A stretch of 64,000 nucleotides of DNA from Bacteroides caecigallinarum (GCF_016901995.1 NZ_JACJLE010000003.1:46610-110609); one strand, 5' to 3'. Counted from the first letter of the stretch, positions 15,080-24,454 are shown. Notes: generated from the letters alone by a model not told the origin. Made by a program: numbers and translations.

Positions 15080-17758
15080 TTAAAGCGTATATGAAACTCC
15101 TATCTCGAAGCTGCTTCCGCGTTTGAATCTTTCCACTTCAAGTGTCTCGCCTGTCTTTGGAACTTCCTGGCGGAAGATTACAGGTTGGTTGAGGAGGTCG
15201 TTGACCTGGAGTTTTACCGATACGCGGCTGTTCAGCTTCATGCTTCCGGCAAAGTTCAGTGTGTGGACTGCCTGCTGCTTTACGTCGCCAAGTCCTGAGA
15301 TACCTACTGTGTGGATGCGCGGTCCCTGAAGGTTGTAGAGCAGGGCGGCTGATATCTGCCTGTCATCGTCTATGCGCGGGCTGTAGGTCAGGTCGGCATT
15401 GACCAGATAAGGTGACGCTCCCTGCAGTGCTCGCTGGTCGTTGGTATATACTCCTCCTTCGGGAAGCTTCACGTTGGTGTACATGAACGAGGCGTTTGCT
15501 CCCAGACGCAGGTCTTTGACGATTTCCTTGCGGAACTCCACTTCCACTCCGGCTGCCATACCGTTGTCGGCATTTCGGAACGACTGTACTGTGGCTCCTC
15601 CGGAGAGTTCCTGGATTCGTTCTATCGGACTCTCGAGGTGCTTGTAGTAGGCGGTGGCGGAAATCATGTCGCCGTTCTGACGGAAGAGTTCGTAGCGGAG
15701 GTCGAAGTTGTAGTTGTAGCCGTTCTGCAGGTCGGCGTTACCACGTATCTGCGACGCGCCGTATGATTCCTGATAGAGGAACGGGGCCATCTCGATGAAC
15801 GACGGGCGGGTCACTGTGCGCGAGAATGAGAAGCGCAGGCTGTTGTCGCTGTTCATCTGATAGCGGAAGTTGGCTGCAGGGAAGAGGTCGCCTGTGTTCA
15901 GCTCGCTTCTCTCGGGGCGTCCGCCGTCGGTGTGGTAGTCAACCCACTGGCGTGAGTATTCGTATCTCACTCCGAGGTTCAGAAGAAGAGACTCTATCGG
16001 ATAGTAGTCGGCAAGGATATATCCGGCAATGATGCTGTTGCCTGCACGGTACTGGTCTTTCGGCTGGTTCACCAGATTGATGGTGAGCAGTTCGTTCTCG
16101 ATGTTCTCCTGATTGATATATTCGCTCGGGGTGTAAATGTCTGTGATTGTGGGGTTCAGCTTGTTCAGGTTGTAGTAGAAGCGTGTGGCCTTGTAGTCGC
16201 GCTGTTTGTCCTTGTAGGTCACTCCGGCCTGTATCTTGTTGCTGTCGCCGAATTTATAGTCGCTCATGAGGTTTGCCACCCATTCGTTTTCGTCCAGCGA
16301 TCCGAAGTATCTCATCGTCTCCTGGCGGTTCAGCTTGAAGAGCTCCAGCGAGTTGTCGTCCTGCACTTCGAACATCACCTGGCGTCTGTCCGGTTCGGCG
16401 CTCGATGTCTTGCTGTACGAGCCGCTCCAGTTGATGCTCCATGCGTCCTTTATGTAGTGCTTGCCGCTGAGCTGGTGGTTCTGCAGGCTGTAGATGTGCG
16501 ACACGCTGTTGCTGCCTATCAGATTGTGGTCTTCGTAATCCACACCTTCGCGGCGCATGTATGTGTCCGATGCGTTGCGGGCGTAGAAGAAAGTATAGCT
16601 CAGCAGATCCTGCTTCCTGAACGAGTAGCCTACGCTGGCAAGTGAGGCAAGCTTCAATTCGTTGGTATAGCTGTCGTACGAGAAGTTGTTCAGTGTGTTT
16701 CCTGTGGCTTCAAGCGTGCGTACGTATGCGTCCTTCATCAGCTGCTGTCCGTTGCTCACGCCTATGGATGCCAGCACGCTCAGGTTGTTTCCTGCCAGGT
16801 CGAAGTTCTTTCCGAAGCCTATGTTTCCTCCGAACTCAGGCAGGGCTTTTCTTTTTGATACGTCGAATGTGGTGTTGAAAAGCTTGTTGTGGCGGGCATA
16901 GTTTTCGAAATCCGTCAGATCCATTTCTGTATATGTGCTGTTCAGCTTTGGAGTTCTGAAGAGAGTTCCTTCGTGATCCATGCGGTACATGTCCTGGCCC
17001 AGAGTATTGAATTTGCCGCCTGTATTGAATGAAATGTTGAAGAAATCTTCGCCTGTCTGTTCTTTCGTGCCTATATCGATGTGCGCTCCGGAATAGTCGG
17101 CGAAAGTGTTTGCCTCATATACCTTGCTCACTGTGATGTTCTTCACTGTGGATGTAGGGAATATGTCGAGCTGGATAAGCTTGTTGTCCGGATTAGGCGA
17201 TGCTATCGGAAGTCCGTTCAGTGTGGTGGTGCTGTATCTGTCGCCCAGACCGCGCACTATTATCTGTCCTGCCGATGCGATTGATATTCCTGATATCTTT
17301 TTCACGCCTTCGGCCACGTTCGAAATACCTTTTGTGCTCATCTCCTTTGCACCGAGGTTCTCTATCGCCACGCTCGATTTCTGTCTCTCCATCATCAGTG
17401 CGCGTTCTCCCTCAAGGTTTTTCTTTGCCACCACTGTCACCTCGTCCAGCTGCTGGTTGTCAGTGCTCATGGCTATTGTGATTTCCCCTTTCAGATTCTT
17501 ATCGACTGTAATACGTTGTGACTGGTAGGCTACGTATTGGATTATCAGTATGTCCCTGTCTTTGACATTACCAAGTTCGAATCTTCCGTCGATGTCCGTA
17601 ACGGCTCCGGTTGTTGTTCCCTCTATCTGTACGGTTGCGCCTATTAGCGGTTCGCCGGTAGCCTTGTCAATTATCACCCCTTTAACGTCAATAGCCTGCA
17701 TGCTTACCGCCGCCATCAGCATTGGAGATACAAGCATCAGTTTCTTAATGTCGTTCAT
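15080..17758 (-). CDS. TonB-dependent outer-membrane receptor without SusD partner
   Basis: An 892-residue outer-membrane transporter. A signal peptide (about 1-22) is followed by a carboxypeptidase-regulatory-like beta domain (about 24-105, VKGVIIDKATGEPLIGATVQ). Next comes a plug domain (about 125-235, with VRGLGDRYSTTTLNGLPIAS), then a long beta-barrel ending in FEIGVSYTL. The plug wording is that of a broad Bacteroidota receptor group distinct from SusC, and no SusD gene is adjacent. The gene beside it encodes a duplicated surface lipoprotein, suggesting a two-gene uptake or binding unit. A -7 box and two candidate operators lie upstream. Confidence 0.9.
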   Translation of the reverse strand: MNDIKKLMLVSPMLMAAVSMQAIDVKGVIIDKATGEPLIGATVQIEGTTTGAVTDIDGRFELGNVKDRDILIIQYVAYQSQRITVDKNLKGEITIAMSTDNQQLDEVTVVAKKNLEGERALMMERQKSSVAIENLGAKEMSTKGISNVAEGVKKISGISIASAGQIIVRGLGDRYSTTTLNGLPIASPNPDNKLIQLDIFPTSTVKNITVSKVYEANTFADYSGAHIDIGTKEQTGEDFFNISFNTGGKFNTLGQDMYRMDHEGTLFRTPKLNSTYTEMDLTDFENYARHNKLFNTTFDVSKRKALPEFGGNIGFGKNFDLAGNNLSVLASIGVSNGQQLMKDAYVRTLEATGNTLNNFSYDSYTNELKLASLASVGYSFRKQDLLSYTFFYARNASDTYMRREGVDYEDHNLIGSNSVSHIYSLQNHQLSGKHYIKDAWSINWSGSYSKTSSAEPDRRQVMFEVQDDNSLELFKLNRQETMRYFGSLDENEWVANLMSDYKFGDSNKIQAGVTYKDKQRDYKATRFYYNLNKLNPTITDIYTPSEYINQENIENELLTINLVNQPKDQYRAGNSIIAGYILADYYPIESLLLNLGVRYEYSRQWVDYHTDGGRPERSELNTGDLFPAANFRYQMNSDNSLRFSFSRTVTRPSFIEMAPFLYQESYGASQIRGNADLQNGYNYNFDLRYELFRQNGDMISATAYYKHLESPIERIQELSGGATVQSFRNADNGMAAGVEVEFRKEIVKDLRLGANASFMYTNVKLPEGGVYTNDQRALQGASPYLVNADLTYSPRIDDDRQISAALLYNLQGPRIHTVGISGLGDVKQQAVHTLNFAGSMKLNSRVSVKLQVNDLLNQPVIFRQEVPKTGETLEVERFKRGSSFEIGVSYTL

Positions 17759-17784
17759 TCTTTCTATCCTTTTGTTTTCAGGGG

Positions 17785-17792
17785 CAAAATTA
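17785..17792 (-). promoter_or_regulatory. -7 box for the TonB receptor gene
   Basis: The minus strand reads TAATTTTG, matching TAnnTTTG, 27 bp before the start codon. Confidence 0.55.
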
Positions 17793-17830
17793 CTTCTGTG
17801 GTGTTACTTGGATGTTTCCATATGTTTATA

Positions 17831-17863
17831 ATACGTTTACGTATCGGTTACATATCGGTTACA
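17831..17863. promoter_or_regulatory. Candidate operator: palindrome plus 11-bp tandem repeat
   Basis: ATACGTTTACGTAT (17831-17844) is a perfect 6-bp inverted repeat with a 2-bp spacer. Directly after it, TATCGGTTACA occurs twice without a gap (17842-17852 and 17853-17863). Both lie about 40-70 bp upstream of the -7 box of the TonB receptor gene, where an activator could bind. The factor is unknown. Confidence 0.5.
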
Positions 17864-17869
17864 GCGGAG

Positions 17870-17916
17870 GGGCGAAAAACGGCAAACGCCGACAGAAATA
17901 ACATTCCTGCCGGCGT
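17870..17916 (-). terminator. Terminator after nuoN
   Basis: Inverted repeat ACGCCGGCAG / CTGTCGGCGT on the minus strand, with one G-U pair, followed by GCCGTTTTTCG. It ends the nuo operon before the TonB receptor promoter. Confidence 0.75.
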
Positions 17917-17938
17917 CTCTTTATGATATTTATATGTA

Positions 17939-19438
17939 TTATAGTCCTGCTACCGACTCTATTCCTCCATATACACTGCTTATTATACCAAGCAGGATTA
18001 TTCCTGCCAGACATACCGCAAGTGAGACACGTGTCAGCCACGGACTGCGGAAGTGTGGTAGCGGGTTGTCGTTAGGAGTGATATACATGGCTTTTACCAC
18101 AAGCAGATAGTAGTAAAGCGAGATTACGGTGTTTACAAGTGCCAGGAACACTACCAGCCAGTGACCTGCGTTGAAAGCCGAAGCAAACACGAAGAACTTG
18201 CTGAAGAATCCTGCAAACGGAGGAATTCCGGCAAGTGAGAACATGGCGAGTGTCATAACGAATGTAAGGCGCGGATTGGTACGGTAAAGTCCTGCATATG
18301 CGCTGCGGCTTACGGCATATTCTGATTTCACTGTCTCATCAGAACGTGAGAGGGCGTTTTCCGGAAGTTCACCTTCAGCCTTGTCTGCATTGGCATATGT
18401 TTCGCCCAGTGTATGTCTTTCTATTGCCCCTATAACACCGAATACTGCAAGGTTCGCCACGATATATACTGTCACGTAGTATATCAGTGATGCGGTACCC
18501 TGAGTGTTGCCTGCAATTACTGCAAGCATGATATATCCTGCCTGTGATATACTACTGTATGCCATGAATCTTTTCATGTTGTCCTGCAGTATAGCGAATA
18601 TATTTGCCAGTGTGATAGTCAGTACGATGACGATGCTCAGCATCAGTTCCCAGCGGTCGGACATCGGAGCGAACACTTTTGTCAGGATGCTCATCAGTGT
18701 GAATGCTGCGGCACCTTTCGAGATGACTGACAGATAGCCTGCCACTGCTGTAGGCGCGCCCTGGTATGTGTCCGGAGTCCAGTTATGGAACGGCACAAGG
18801 CTCAGCTTGAAGCCCAGACCGGCAAAGAAGAACACCATGGCAAGTATCTGCAGAGGTGTGCCTGTGATGCTTGCTGTCATGTCGGCAAAGTAGGTTGTGC
18901 CGCATGTACCGTAAATCAGAGAAAGACCGTACAGCATCAGACCGGATGAGAACATAGAGTTCAGTATGAACTTTGCCCCTGCCTCGGCGCTGTGGTGCTT
19001 CCACTTGTCGAATGCGATGAGACACGCCATCGGGATACTGGCTAGTTCAAGGCCTACGTAGAACAGTATGAAACTGCCTGCGCTCACCATGAAATACATT
19101 CCCAGGAGTGTGCTTATGGTTATTACGTAAAACTCTCCTGCCTTATGGCGTGTGTCAGGAGCCGAAATCCATTCGCCGGATTGCATAAACACGAGGAGTG
19201 TTCCTGCGGTTAGTATTGTTTTCACCACAGATGCTACCGGTGTACAGTGGTACATTCCGCCGAAATACTCTCCGGCTGCCGGTTGTATGTTCAGGACAAT
19301 CTGTATCACCATCAGAGTGCATGCCATAGTCTGCAAAGTCTTGTGGTGAGGTTCTTTCAGAATCAGGTCAGCCAGGAGGATTATCACCATTATGGCCGCG
19401 AGACTGATTTCTGCCTGCATTGGTATAAATTGAAACAT
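17939..19438 (-). CDS. nuoN: Complex I subunit N (proton-pumping antiporter-like)
   Basis: One of three Mrp-antiporter-like membrane subunits of NADH:quinone oxidoreductase. The 499 residues form about 14 hydrophobic segments. The proton-channel core shows SIPMACLIAFDKWKHHSAEA and FKLSLVPFHNWTPDTYQGAP, the latter being the conserved broken-helix region with its lysine. The last helix pair resembles ND2-type subunits. A polar loop around residues 345-370 (GETYANADKAEGELPENALS) is longer than in E. coli NuoN. Last gene of the nuo operon, separated from nuoM by an AT-rich repeat. Confidence 0.95.
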   Translation of the reverse strand: MFQFIPMQAEISLAAIMVIILLADLILKEPHHKTLQTMACTLMVIQIVLNIQPAAGEYFGGMYHCTPVASVVKTILTAGTLLVFMQSGEWISAPDTRHKAGEFYVITISTLLGMYFMVSAGSFILFYVGLELASIPMACLIAFDKWKHHSAEAGAKFILNSMFSSGLMLYGLSLIYGTCGTTYFADMTASITGTPLQILAMVFFFAGLGFKLSLVPFHNWTPDTYQGAPTAVAGYLSVISKGAAAFTLMSILTKVFAPMSDRWELMLSIVIVLTITLANIFAILQDNMKRFMAYSSISQAGYIMLAVIAGNTQGTASLIYYVTVYIVANLAVFGVIGAIERHTLGETYANADKAEGELPENALSRSDETVKSEYAVSRSAYAGLYRTNPRLTFVMTLAMFSLAGIPPFAGFFSKFFVFASAFNAGHWLVVFLALVNTVISLYYYLLVVKAMYITPNDNPLPHFRSPWLTRVSLAVCLAGIILLGIISSVYGGIESVAGL

Positions 19439-19444
19439 GTTTTT

Positions 19445-19565
19445 TTAGTTAAGAATTAAAAATTAATAATTAAAAACGTCGCTCAATTAATAATTAAGAG
19501 TTAATAATTAAAAGTGATAGCATCCACCCATTTTTAATTATTAATTATTCATTATTAATTATTAT
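19445..19565. repeat. AT-rich intergenic repeat between nuoM and nuoN
   Basis: About 120 bp of TTAATAATTAAAAATTA-type words. Two short conserved islands sit inside: AACGTCGCTCAATTA near 19473 and GATAGCATCCACCCATT at 19516-19532. The two halves are roughly complementary and could fold into a long hairpin. Confidence 0.75.
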
Positions 19566-21047
19566 TTATCTCACTATTGCCGAAATAATAGGTTCTACGC
19601 TGTAGCTGATTACATCGCTCACCCAGAATGGCGCAAGTCCGAGTCCGGCTACGGCAGCGATAAGACAGATTACGGTAAATCTTTCGTCCCAAGTAGCGTC
19701 GGTGAGTTTCAGATGCTCGGGATTTTCGCAAGTGCCGTAAAGAATCTTTCCTACCACACGGAGGATATATACAGCGGTTATCACGATACTCATTGTGGCA
19801 ATCACTGTGCAGACGCGGTGGAAGTTGTCAGGGTTCTGGAACGAACCTACAAAAACAGTCATTTCGGCAATGAAACCGCTCAATCCCGGAAGACCGAGGT
19901 TAGCAAGACCGGCAATGACGTATCCCACAGCCAGGAACGGCATAATCTTCATCAGGCCTCTGAGCTGGCGGATGTCGCGGGTGTGAGTCCTTCCGTAAAT
20001 CATACCTATCAGGGCAAAGAACAATGCTGTCATAAGTCCGTGGCTCAGCATCTGCAGGATGGCACCTGTGGCGCTGACCTTAGTCATCATCAGAAGGGCG
20101 AAAAGAACCAGACCGCAGTGACTCACTGAAGAGTATGCGTTGATGTATTTCAAATCGGTCTGTACCACTGCGCTGAATGCGCCATATACTACAGAGATTG
20201 TTGTCAGAACGAGGAAGAAATCACCCCAGATGGCTGCACCGGTAGGCATAAGATACATAGCGATGCGGAAGCAGCCGTAGCCTCCAAGTTTCATCAGTAC
20301 TCCGGCGTGGAGCATTGATACTGCAGTAGGCGCCGAAGCGTGACCGTCAGGGCTCCATGTGTGGAACGGGAACAAGGCTCCAAATACTCCGAAGCCGACA
20401 AAAACCAACGGGAAGAACAGACGCTGATACTCTGTAGGTATCTTGTGGTTCACAATCTCAAGGATGTTCATAGTCTCGGCTCCGGCACCATAATATATGC
20501 CAAGGATACCGATGAGCAGGAATGCCGAACCACCCATAAGCATGAGGGTAAGCTTCATGGCGGCATATTCCTTCTTTCCGCTTCCCCATACGCCGATGAG
20601 CAGATACATAGGGATGAGCGCAACCTCGTAGAACATGAACATGGTGAAGAGGTCGGTAGAGATGAAGAAACCGAAAACTCCGGTACTCAGAAGAGTGAAC
20701 CAGAGGAAATATTCTTTCGTCATAGGCTGCAGACGCCATGAAGCGAATGTACCTGTGAATACTATTATAGAGCTGAGCAGCAGCATCACTACAGATATAC
20801 CATCTACTCCGACAGAGTAGCATATATTCAGCGGCTCATACCATGGAGTGCTTGCGGTGAAGAGCATTTCTTCTGTAGCTCCTCCGTTTCTAAGCCCGAT
20901 GTAGGCTATGGTGAGCCATACGGAAAGTCCCAGCAGGATGGTAGAACCGGCAACCATTACCGCTCTCACCTGGTTTATGCCTTTTGCCAGCCACAGACCG
21001 AGCAGCATTACCAAAGGGACTATTACAAATAAACTTAATATATTCAT
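19566..21047 (-). CDS. nuoM: Complex I subunit M (proton-pumping antiporter-like)
   Basis: A 493-residue membrane subunit with about 14 hydrophobic segments. The family signature MFYEVALIPMYLLIGVWGSG (about 138-157) carries the conserved glutamate, and FPFHTWSPDGHASAPTAVSM (about 225-244) the conserved channel histidine region. A discontinuous helix, HCGLVLFALLMM, and GLPGLSGFIAEM near 367-378 also fit. Sits between nuoL and nuoN on the same strand, with AT-rich spacers on both sides. Confidence 0.96.
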   Translation of the reverse strand: MNILSLFVIVPLVMLLGLWLAKGINQVRAVMVAGSTILLGLSVWLTIAYIGLRNGGATEEMLFTASTPWYEPLNICYSVGVDGISVVMLLLSSIIVFTGTFASWRLQPMTKEYFLWFTLLSTGVFGFFISTDLFTMFMFYEVALIPMYLLIGVWGSGKKEYAAMKLTLMLMGGSAFLLIGILGIYYGAGAETMNILEIVNHKIPTEYQRLFFPLVFVGFGVFGALFPFHTWSPDGHASAPTAVSMLHAGVLMKLGGYGCFRIAMYLMPTGAAIWGDFFLVLTTISVVYGAFSAVVQTDLKYINAYSSVSHCGLVLFALLMMTKVSATGAILQMLSHGLMTALFFALIGMIYGRTHTRDIRQLRGLMKIMPFLAVGYVIAGLANLGLPGLSGFIAEMTVFVGSFQNPDNFHRVCTVIATMSIVITAVYILRVVGKILYGTCENPEHLKLTDATWDERFTVICLIAAVAGLGLAPFWVSDVISYSVEPIISAIVR

Positions 21048-21054
21048 TGTTTCA

Positions 21055-21085
21055 ATTAATAATTAAAAATTAATAATTAAAAGCT
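21055..21085. repeat. AT-rich intergenic repeat between nuoL and nuoM (short form)
   Basis: Only the TTCAATTAATAATTAAAAATTAATA-type arm is present, in pieces. The conserved islands seen in longer copies are missing. Confidence 0.55.
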
Positions 21086-21113
21086 GAAAGCTTGTTGAGT
21101 AAATGTGGTTTTA

Positions 21114-23009
21114 TCACAGTAGGATAAGTGCCGCAGTCAGGACGATAATACCTCCCAGGAACCACATGGTGTAAGTCTGAATCTTTCCACTCTGCATAGG
21201 CTGTACTGTTTCGCCGGCAGCGTTCGTGCCCCAGGCCATGAAGTTCATGAACTGGTCGATTACGTGACGGTCGAACCATGCAAGAGGAGTAGAGATGCAA
21301 CGGAAGATAATCTTCTTTGTGACAAACATCCAGACCTCGTCCATGAAGAAACGGCGGTAGGCAGCGTGATGCAGACCGCTGAACTTCTTCTGAAGCATGT
21401 CTGCCACAGGCTGAGTCTTTCCTGCATACATCCATGTGGCGATAAGTATCGCTATTACCGCTACGACGATGCTTGTGGCAGCTACTGTAGTGTCAAGATG
21501 AATGTCGTACGCATGTCCGTTGCTTGAAACGAAATGTCCGAAAGGCATTGCCCATCCTGCCACAACCGTGATGGCCGCAAGGATGATGAGCGGCAATGTC
21601 ATCACCACAGGGCTTTCGTGCGGAGTGTGATGCGCATAATTTTCGTTCGTCTTACCCCAGAAGATGCAATAGTAAAGACGGAACATATAGAAAGCCGTCA
21701 TTCCGGCAATGACAGTCATTATCCATCCCGCAACAGGGCTGAAGCGGAAGCAAGCCGTAAGAATTTCATCCTTTGAGAAGAAGCCTGAGAACGGAGGAAT
21801 ACCCGCGATGGCAAGGCAAGCTATAAGGAAAGTGATGTGAGTGACAGGCATATATTTCCTCAGTCCGCCCATGAACGACATCTCGTTGCTGTGGACAGCA
21901 TGTATCACACATCCCGCGCCGAGGAAGAGCAGCGCCTTGAACATGGCGTGAGTGAACAGATGGAACATTGAGGCCATATATCCCAGTCCGCCTTCGTGAG
22001 GGTCAAGGCTTGTACATACGCCCAGAGCCACCATCATGAAACCAATCTGCGAGATGGTAGAGAACGCAAGCACACGCTTGATGTCGCTTTGCACGCAAGC
22101 CACCGTAGCGGCATAGAAAGCGGTGAACATTCCGATGTATGCCACCCAGTGAAGAGTCTGCGGAGCGAAGCCGATGAACAGAGGGAACATCCTTGCCACG
22201 AGATACACGCCAGCCACAACCATAGTAGCCGCATGAATCAGGGCCGATACCGGAGTAGGGCCTTCCATGGCGTCAGGCAGCCAGATGTGCAGAGGGAACA
22301 TGGCACTCTTTCCGGCACCACCCACGAACATCAGGCCGAGGGCCCAAGGCAACACCATGCCCGCCTTCATCAGCTGTTCTTCGGAAGGAGAGAAGGTGAA
22401 AGTCTGCATATAGTAGCCGTAGAGCAGGATACCGATAAGAAATCCCAGATCGGCGAAACGTGTCACGATGAAAGCCTTCTTAGAAGCCGCTATAGCCTCA
22501 GGCTTGGTATAATAGAAACCGATGAGCAGATATGACGAAACGCCCACAAGCTCCCAGAACACGTACATCTGGAAGATGTTGGTAGCCACCACCAGTCCCA
22601 GCATTGAGAAGGTGAACAGCGAGAGGAAAGCGTAATAACGCTGGAACCCGCGTTCCCCTTTCATATATCCGAACGAATAGATGTGCACCATGAGCGACAC
22701 GGTAGAGATAACCACCAGCATCATCACCGAGATAGGATCCAGCATGATACCCATGTCGATGTGCAGCGACTCCGTGAACGGCAGCCAACTGAAGTTCCAC
22801 GGCGTAGAGACAGGCAAAAGTCCTTCTGCGGTGCGCTGCGCAGTGAAATATCCCACGGCTGTGATATAGCTCAGCACAGTGACAGCCGCCAGCGACAGAG
22901 TTCCTATCGCTCCTGCCACCTTGTGAGGCATTTTCATTCCCGCCAGAGCCAGAACCAGAAAGCTAAGCACCGGCAGGGCCAGTATAAATATAGTATATTC
23001 CATGTACAT
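21114..23009 (-). CDS. nuoL: Complex I subunit L (proton-pumping antiporter-like)
   Basis: The distal membrane subunit, 631 residues with about 16 hydrophobic segments. Core motifs are FWELVGVSSYLLIGFYYTKP (about 150-169), SAMFPLHIWLPDAMEGPTPV (about 225-244) with its channel histidine, and PPFSGFFSKDEIL (about 406-418). The C-terminal part contains the lateral amphipathic helix that braces the other pump subunits. Two in-frame ATG codons (23009 and 23003) are possible starts. The 8-bp gap to nuoK suggests translational coupling. Confidence 0.96.
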   Translation of the reverse strand: MYMEYTIFILALPVLSFLVLALAGMKMPHKVAGAIGTLSLAAVTVLSYITAVGYFTAQRTAEGLLPVSTPWNFSWLPFTESLHIDMGIMLDPISVMMLVVISTVSLMVHIYSFGYMKGERGFQRYYAFLSLFTFSMLGLVVATNIFQMYVFWELVGVSSYLLIGFYYTKPEAIAASKKAFIVTRFADLGFLIGILLYGYYMQTFTFSPSEEQLMKAGMVLPWALGLMFVGGAGKSAMFPLHIWLPDAMEGPTPVSALIHAATMVVAGVYLVARMFPLFIGFAPQTLHWVAYIGMFTAFYAATVACVQSDIKRVLAFSTISQIGFMMVALGVCTSLDPHEGGLGYMASMFHLFTHAMFKALLFLGAGCVIHAVHSNEMSFMGGLRKYMPVTHITFLIACLAIAGIPPFSGFFSKDEILTACFRFSPVAGWIMTVIAGMTAFYMFRLYYCIFWGKTNENYAHHTPHESPVVMTLPLIILAAITVVAGWAMPFGHFVSSNGHAYDIHLDTTVAATSIVVAVIAILIATWMYAGKTQPVADMLQKKFSGLHHAAYRRFFMDEVWMFVTKKIIFRCISTPLAWFDRHVIDQFMNFMAWGTNAAGETVQPMQSGKIQTYTMWFLGGIIVLTAALILL

Positions 23010-23017
23010 TAAGTTTT

Positions 23018-23335
23018 TTATCCCTTCATCTCCGAAATGTCATCGGTAAGGATCTTGTTTATATTTCTGTAAACATTGATGATAATGGCTATTGCCACTG
23101 CAGTTTCCGCCGCAGCTATGGCTATACCGAACAGGCTGAAGAAATGTCCTTCCAGATGTCCCGGAAAGAGATATCTGTTGAACACCGCGAAGTTGATGTT
23201 CGTGGCGTTAAGCATCAGTTCGGCCGAGATGAGCAGTGCCAGCAGGTTCTTGCGTGTGAAGAAACCGTATATTCCGCAGAACAGCATCACTGTACTTATC
23301 ACCAGATAGTGTATAACGTGTACTTCTATTTCCAT
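23018..23335 (-). CDS. nuoK: Complex I subunit K
   Basis: A 105-residue protein with three membrane helices, homologous to MrpC and mitochondrial ND4L. The conserved glutamates of helices 2 and 3 appear in LISAELMLNATNINF (about 36-50) and AAAETAVAIAI (about 72-82). It lies 12 bp after nuoJ and 8 bp before nuoL, a tight J-K-L block. Confidence 0.96.
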   Translation of the reverse strand: MEIEVHVIHYLVISTVMLFCGIYGFFTRKNLLALLISAELMLNATNINFAVFNRYLFPGHLEGHFFSLFGIAIAAAETAVAIAIIINVYRNINKILTDDISEMKG

Positions 23336-23347
23336 AATCCTTTGTTT

Positions 23348-23860
23348 TTAGTTTCTTTTTCTTGCAATCATAATAGCTCCTATCATGCAGGCCAGCAACA
23401 GCACGCTCATGACCTCGAAAGGCAATACGAACTGATACTTTTCTGTTCCGATGAGGGCCTCGCCGATATTCTTCACCGGAAGCTCCACACCCTGTGGAAT
23501 CATGTTCAGCGCAAAGCCGTTTGTAGCGATTAGGAACATCACCAGCGCCATACCCACAAGGCTGGTCAGCAACACACTGGCCATCTTGCCGCGGCGTATC
23601 TTATATTTCATTGTTCCGGAGGAACGTGTCAGCAATATGGAGAACACGTAGAGCACTATGATACCTCCCGCATAGACCATCAGCTGGACAGCGCTCAGGA
23701 AAGTGTATCCCAGTATGGCATATATACCTCCCGTGCTGAGAAGCACGAACAGCAGATATGTAGCCGAGCGCAGTATGCTGCTTGTAGTGACCGCCAGTAC
23801 GGAAAATACTATGATACAAAGGGCCACAACATAAAATGCTATTTCAAAAAGTGAAAACAT
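23348..23860 (-). CDS. nuoJ: Complex I subunit J
   Basis: A 170-residue membrane subunit (ND6 family) with about five helices. The N-terminal segment has ATYLLFVLLSTGGIYAILGY (about 33-52) and the conserved AVQLMVYAGGIIVLYVFSIL with the pi-bulge tyrosine. Linked tightly to nuoK, but separated from nuoI by an AT-rich repeat. Confidence 0.95.
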   Translation of the reverse strand: MFSLFEIAFYVVALCIIVFSVLAVTTSSILRSATYLLFVLLSTGGIYAILGYTFLSAVQLMVYAGGIIVLYVFSILLTRSSGTMKYKIRRGKMASVLLTSLVGMALVMFLIATNGFALNMIPQGVELPVKNIGEALIGTEKYQFVLPFEVMSVLLLACMIGAIMIARKRN

Positions 23861-23861
23861 G

Positions 23862-23939
23862 TTTGTTAATTAAAAATTAAAAGTTAATAATTAATAATTG
23901 GTCGATGTCATCCACCCATTATTAATTTTTCATTATTAA
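23862..23939. repeat. AT-rich intergenic repeat between nuoI and nuoJ
   Basis: The core GTCGATGTCATCCACCCATT (23901-23920) is flanked by AT-rich arms that are near-complements of each other, so the whole 78 bp can form a hairpin. Confidence 0.75.
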
Positions 23940-24386
23940 TTATTCATTTAATGTAAGTATCAGCTTCTCCCTTTCGAACACCGCGTTCTCAAAATGGTTG
24001 CTGAAGCGTATCGCGTCGTGCGGACAGGCGTTCACACACAGCTGGCAGAACATGCACGAGCCAAGGTCGTATTCATATTTCACCAGGAATTTCTTTTTCT
24101 TTCCGTCTTCCGTCTCGCGTGTCTCGCTTGTGATGTGAATGGTTCCGTTAGGACACGCCATCTGGCACAGCCCGCAGGCAATGCACTTGTTGTTTCCGTT
24201 TTCATCCTTCGGCATCACCAGCATGGCGCGGTGGCGTTCCGGAATGTGCAGTGTGGTATGTCTGTTTTCCGGATAGCGTTCCGTCACCTTTTTCTGCATG
24301 AACACCTTCATCGATGTGCGCATACCCACAAGCAGGCTCTTCACTCCGAAGGCATATCCGTTGATATATTCTTTAAAAGATCCCAT
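23940..24386 (-). CDS. nuoI: Complex I subunit I (two 4Fe-4S clusters)
   Basis: The 148-residue ferredoxin-like subunit that carries clusters N6a and N6b. The ligands are visible as CIACGLCQMACP (C68, C71, C74, C78) and CMFCQLCVNACP (C111, C114, C117, C121). The N-terminal helix (about 1-40) anchors it on the membrane arm. It connects NuoB to the rest of the peripheral arm, which matters here because nuoE, nuoF and nuoG are absent. Confidence 0.97.
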   Translation of the reverse strand: MGSFKEYINGYAFGVKSLLVGMRTSMKVFMQKKVTERYPENRHTTLHIPERHRAMLVMPKDENGNNKCIACGLCQMACPNGTIHITSETRETEDGKKKKFLVKYEYDLGSCMFCQLCVNACPHDAIRFSNHFENAVFEREKLILTLNE

Positions 24387-24400
24387 AGTTTTTCAGTTTT

Positions 24401-24436
24401 TAGTTGTTGGTTCTTAGTCTTTAGTTCTAACAACTA
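24401..24436. repeat. Short inverted repeat in the nuoH-nuoI gap
   Basis: TAGTTGTT at 24401-24408 pairs with AACAACTA at 24429-24436. The spacer also repeats TTAGTTCTAACAAC-like words. It differs from the TTAATAATTA family in the other nuo gaps. Confidence 0.5.
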
Positions 24437-24454
24437 GAATCTAACAACTTAATA

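Noticed and set aside
24401..24436. Terminator inside the nuo operon
   Set aside because: The 8-bp inverted repeat has no T tract and lies between two genes of the same complex, so transcription stop is unlikely.
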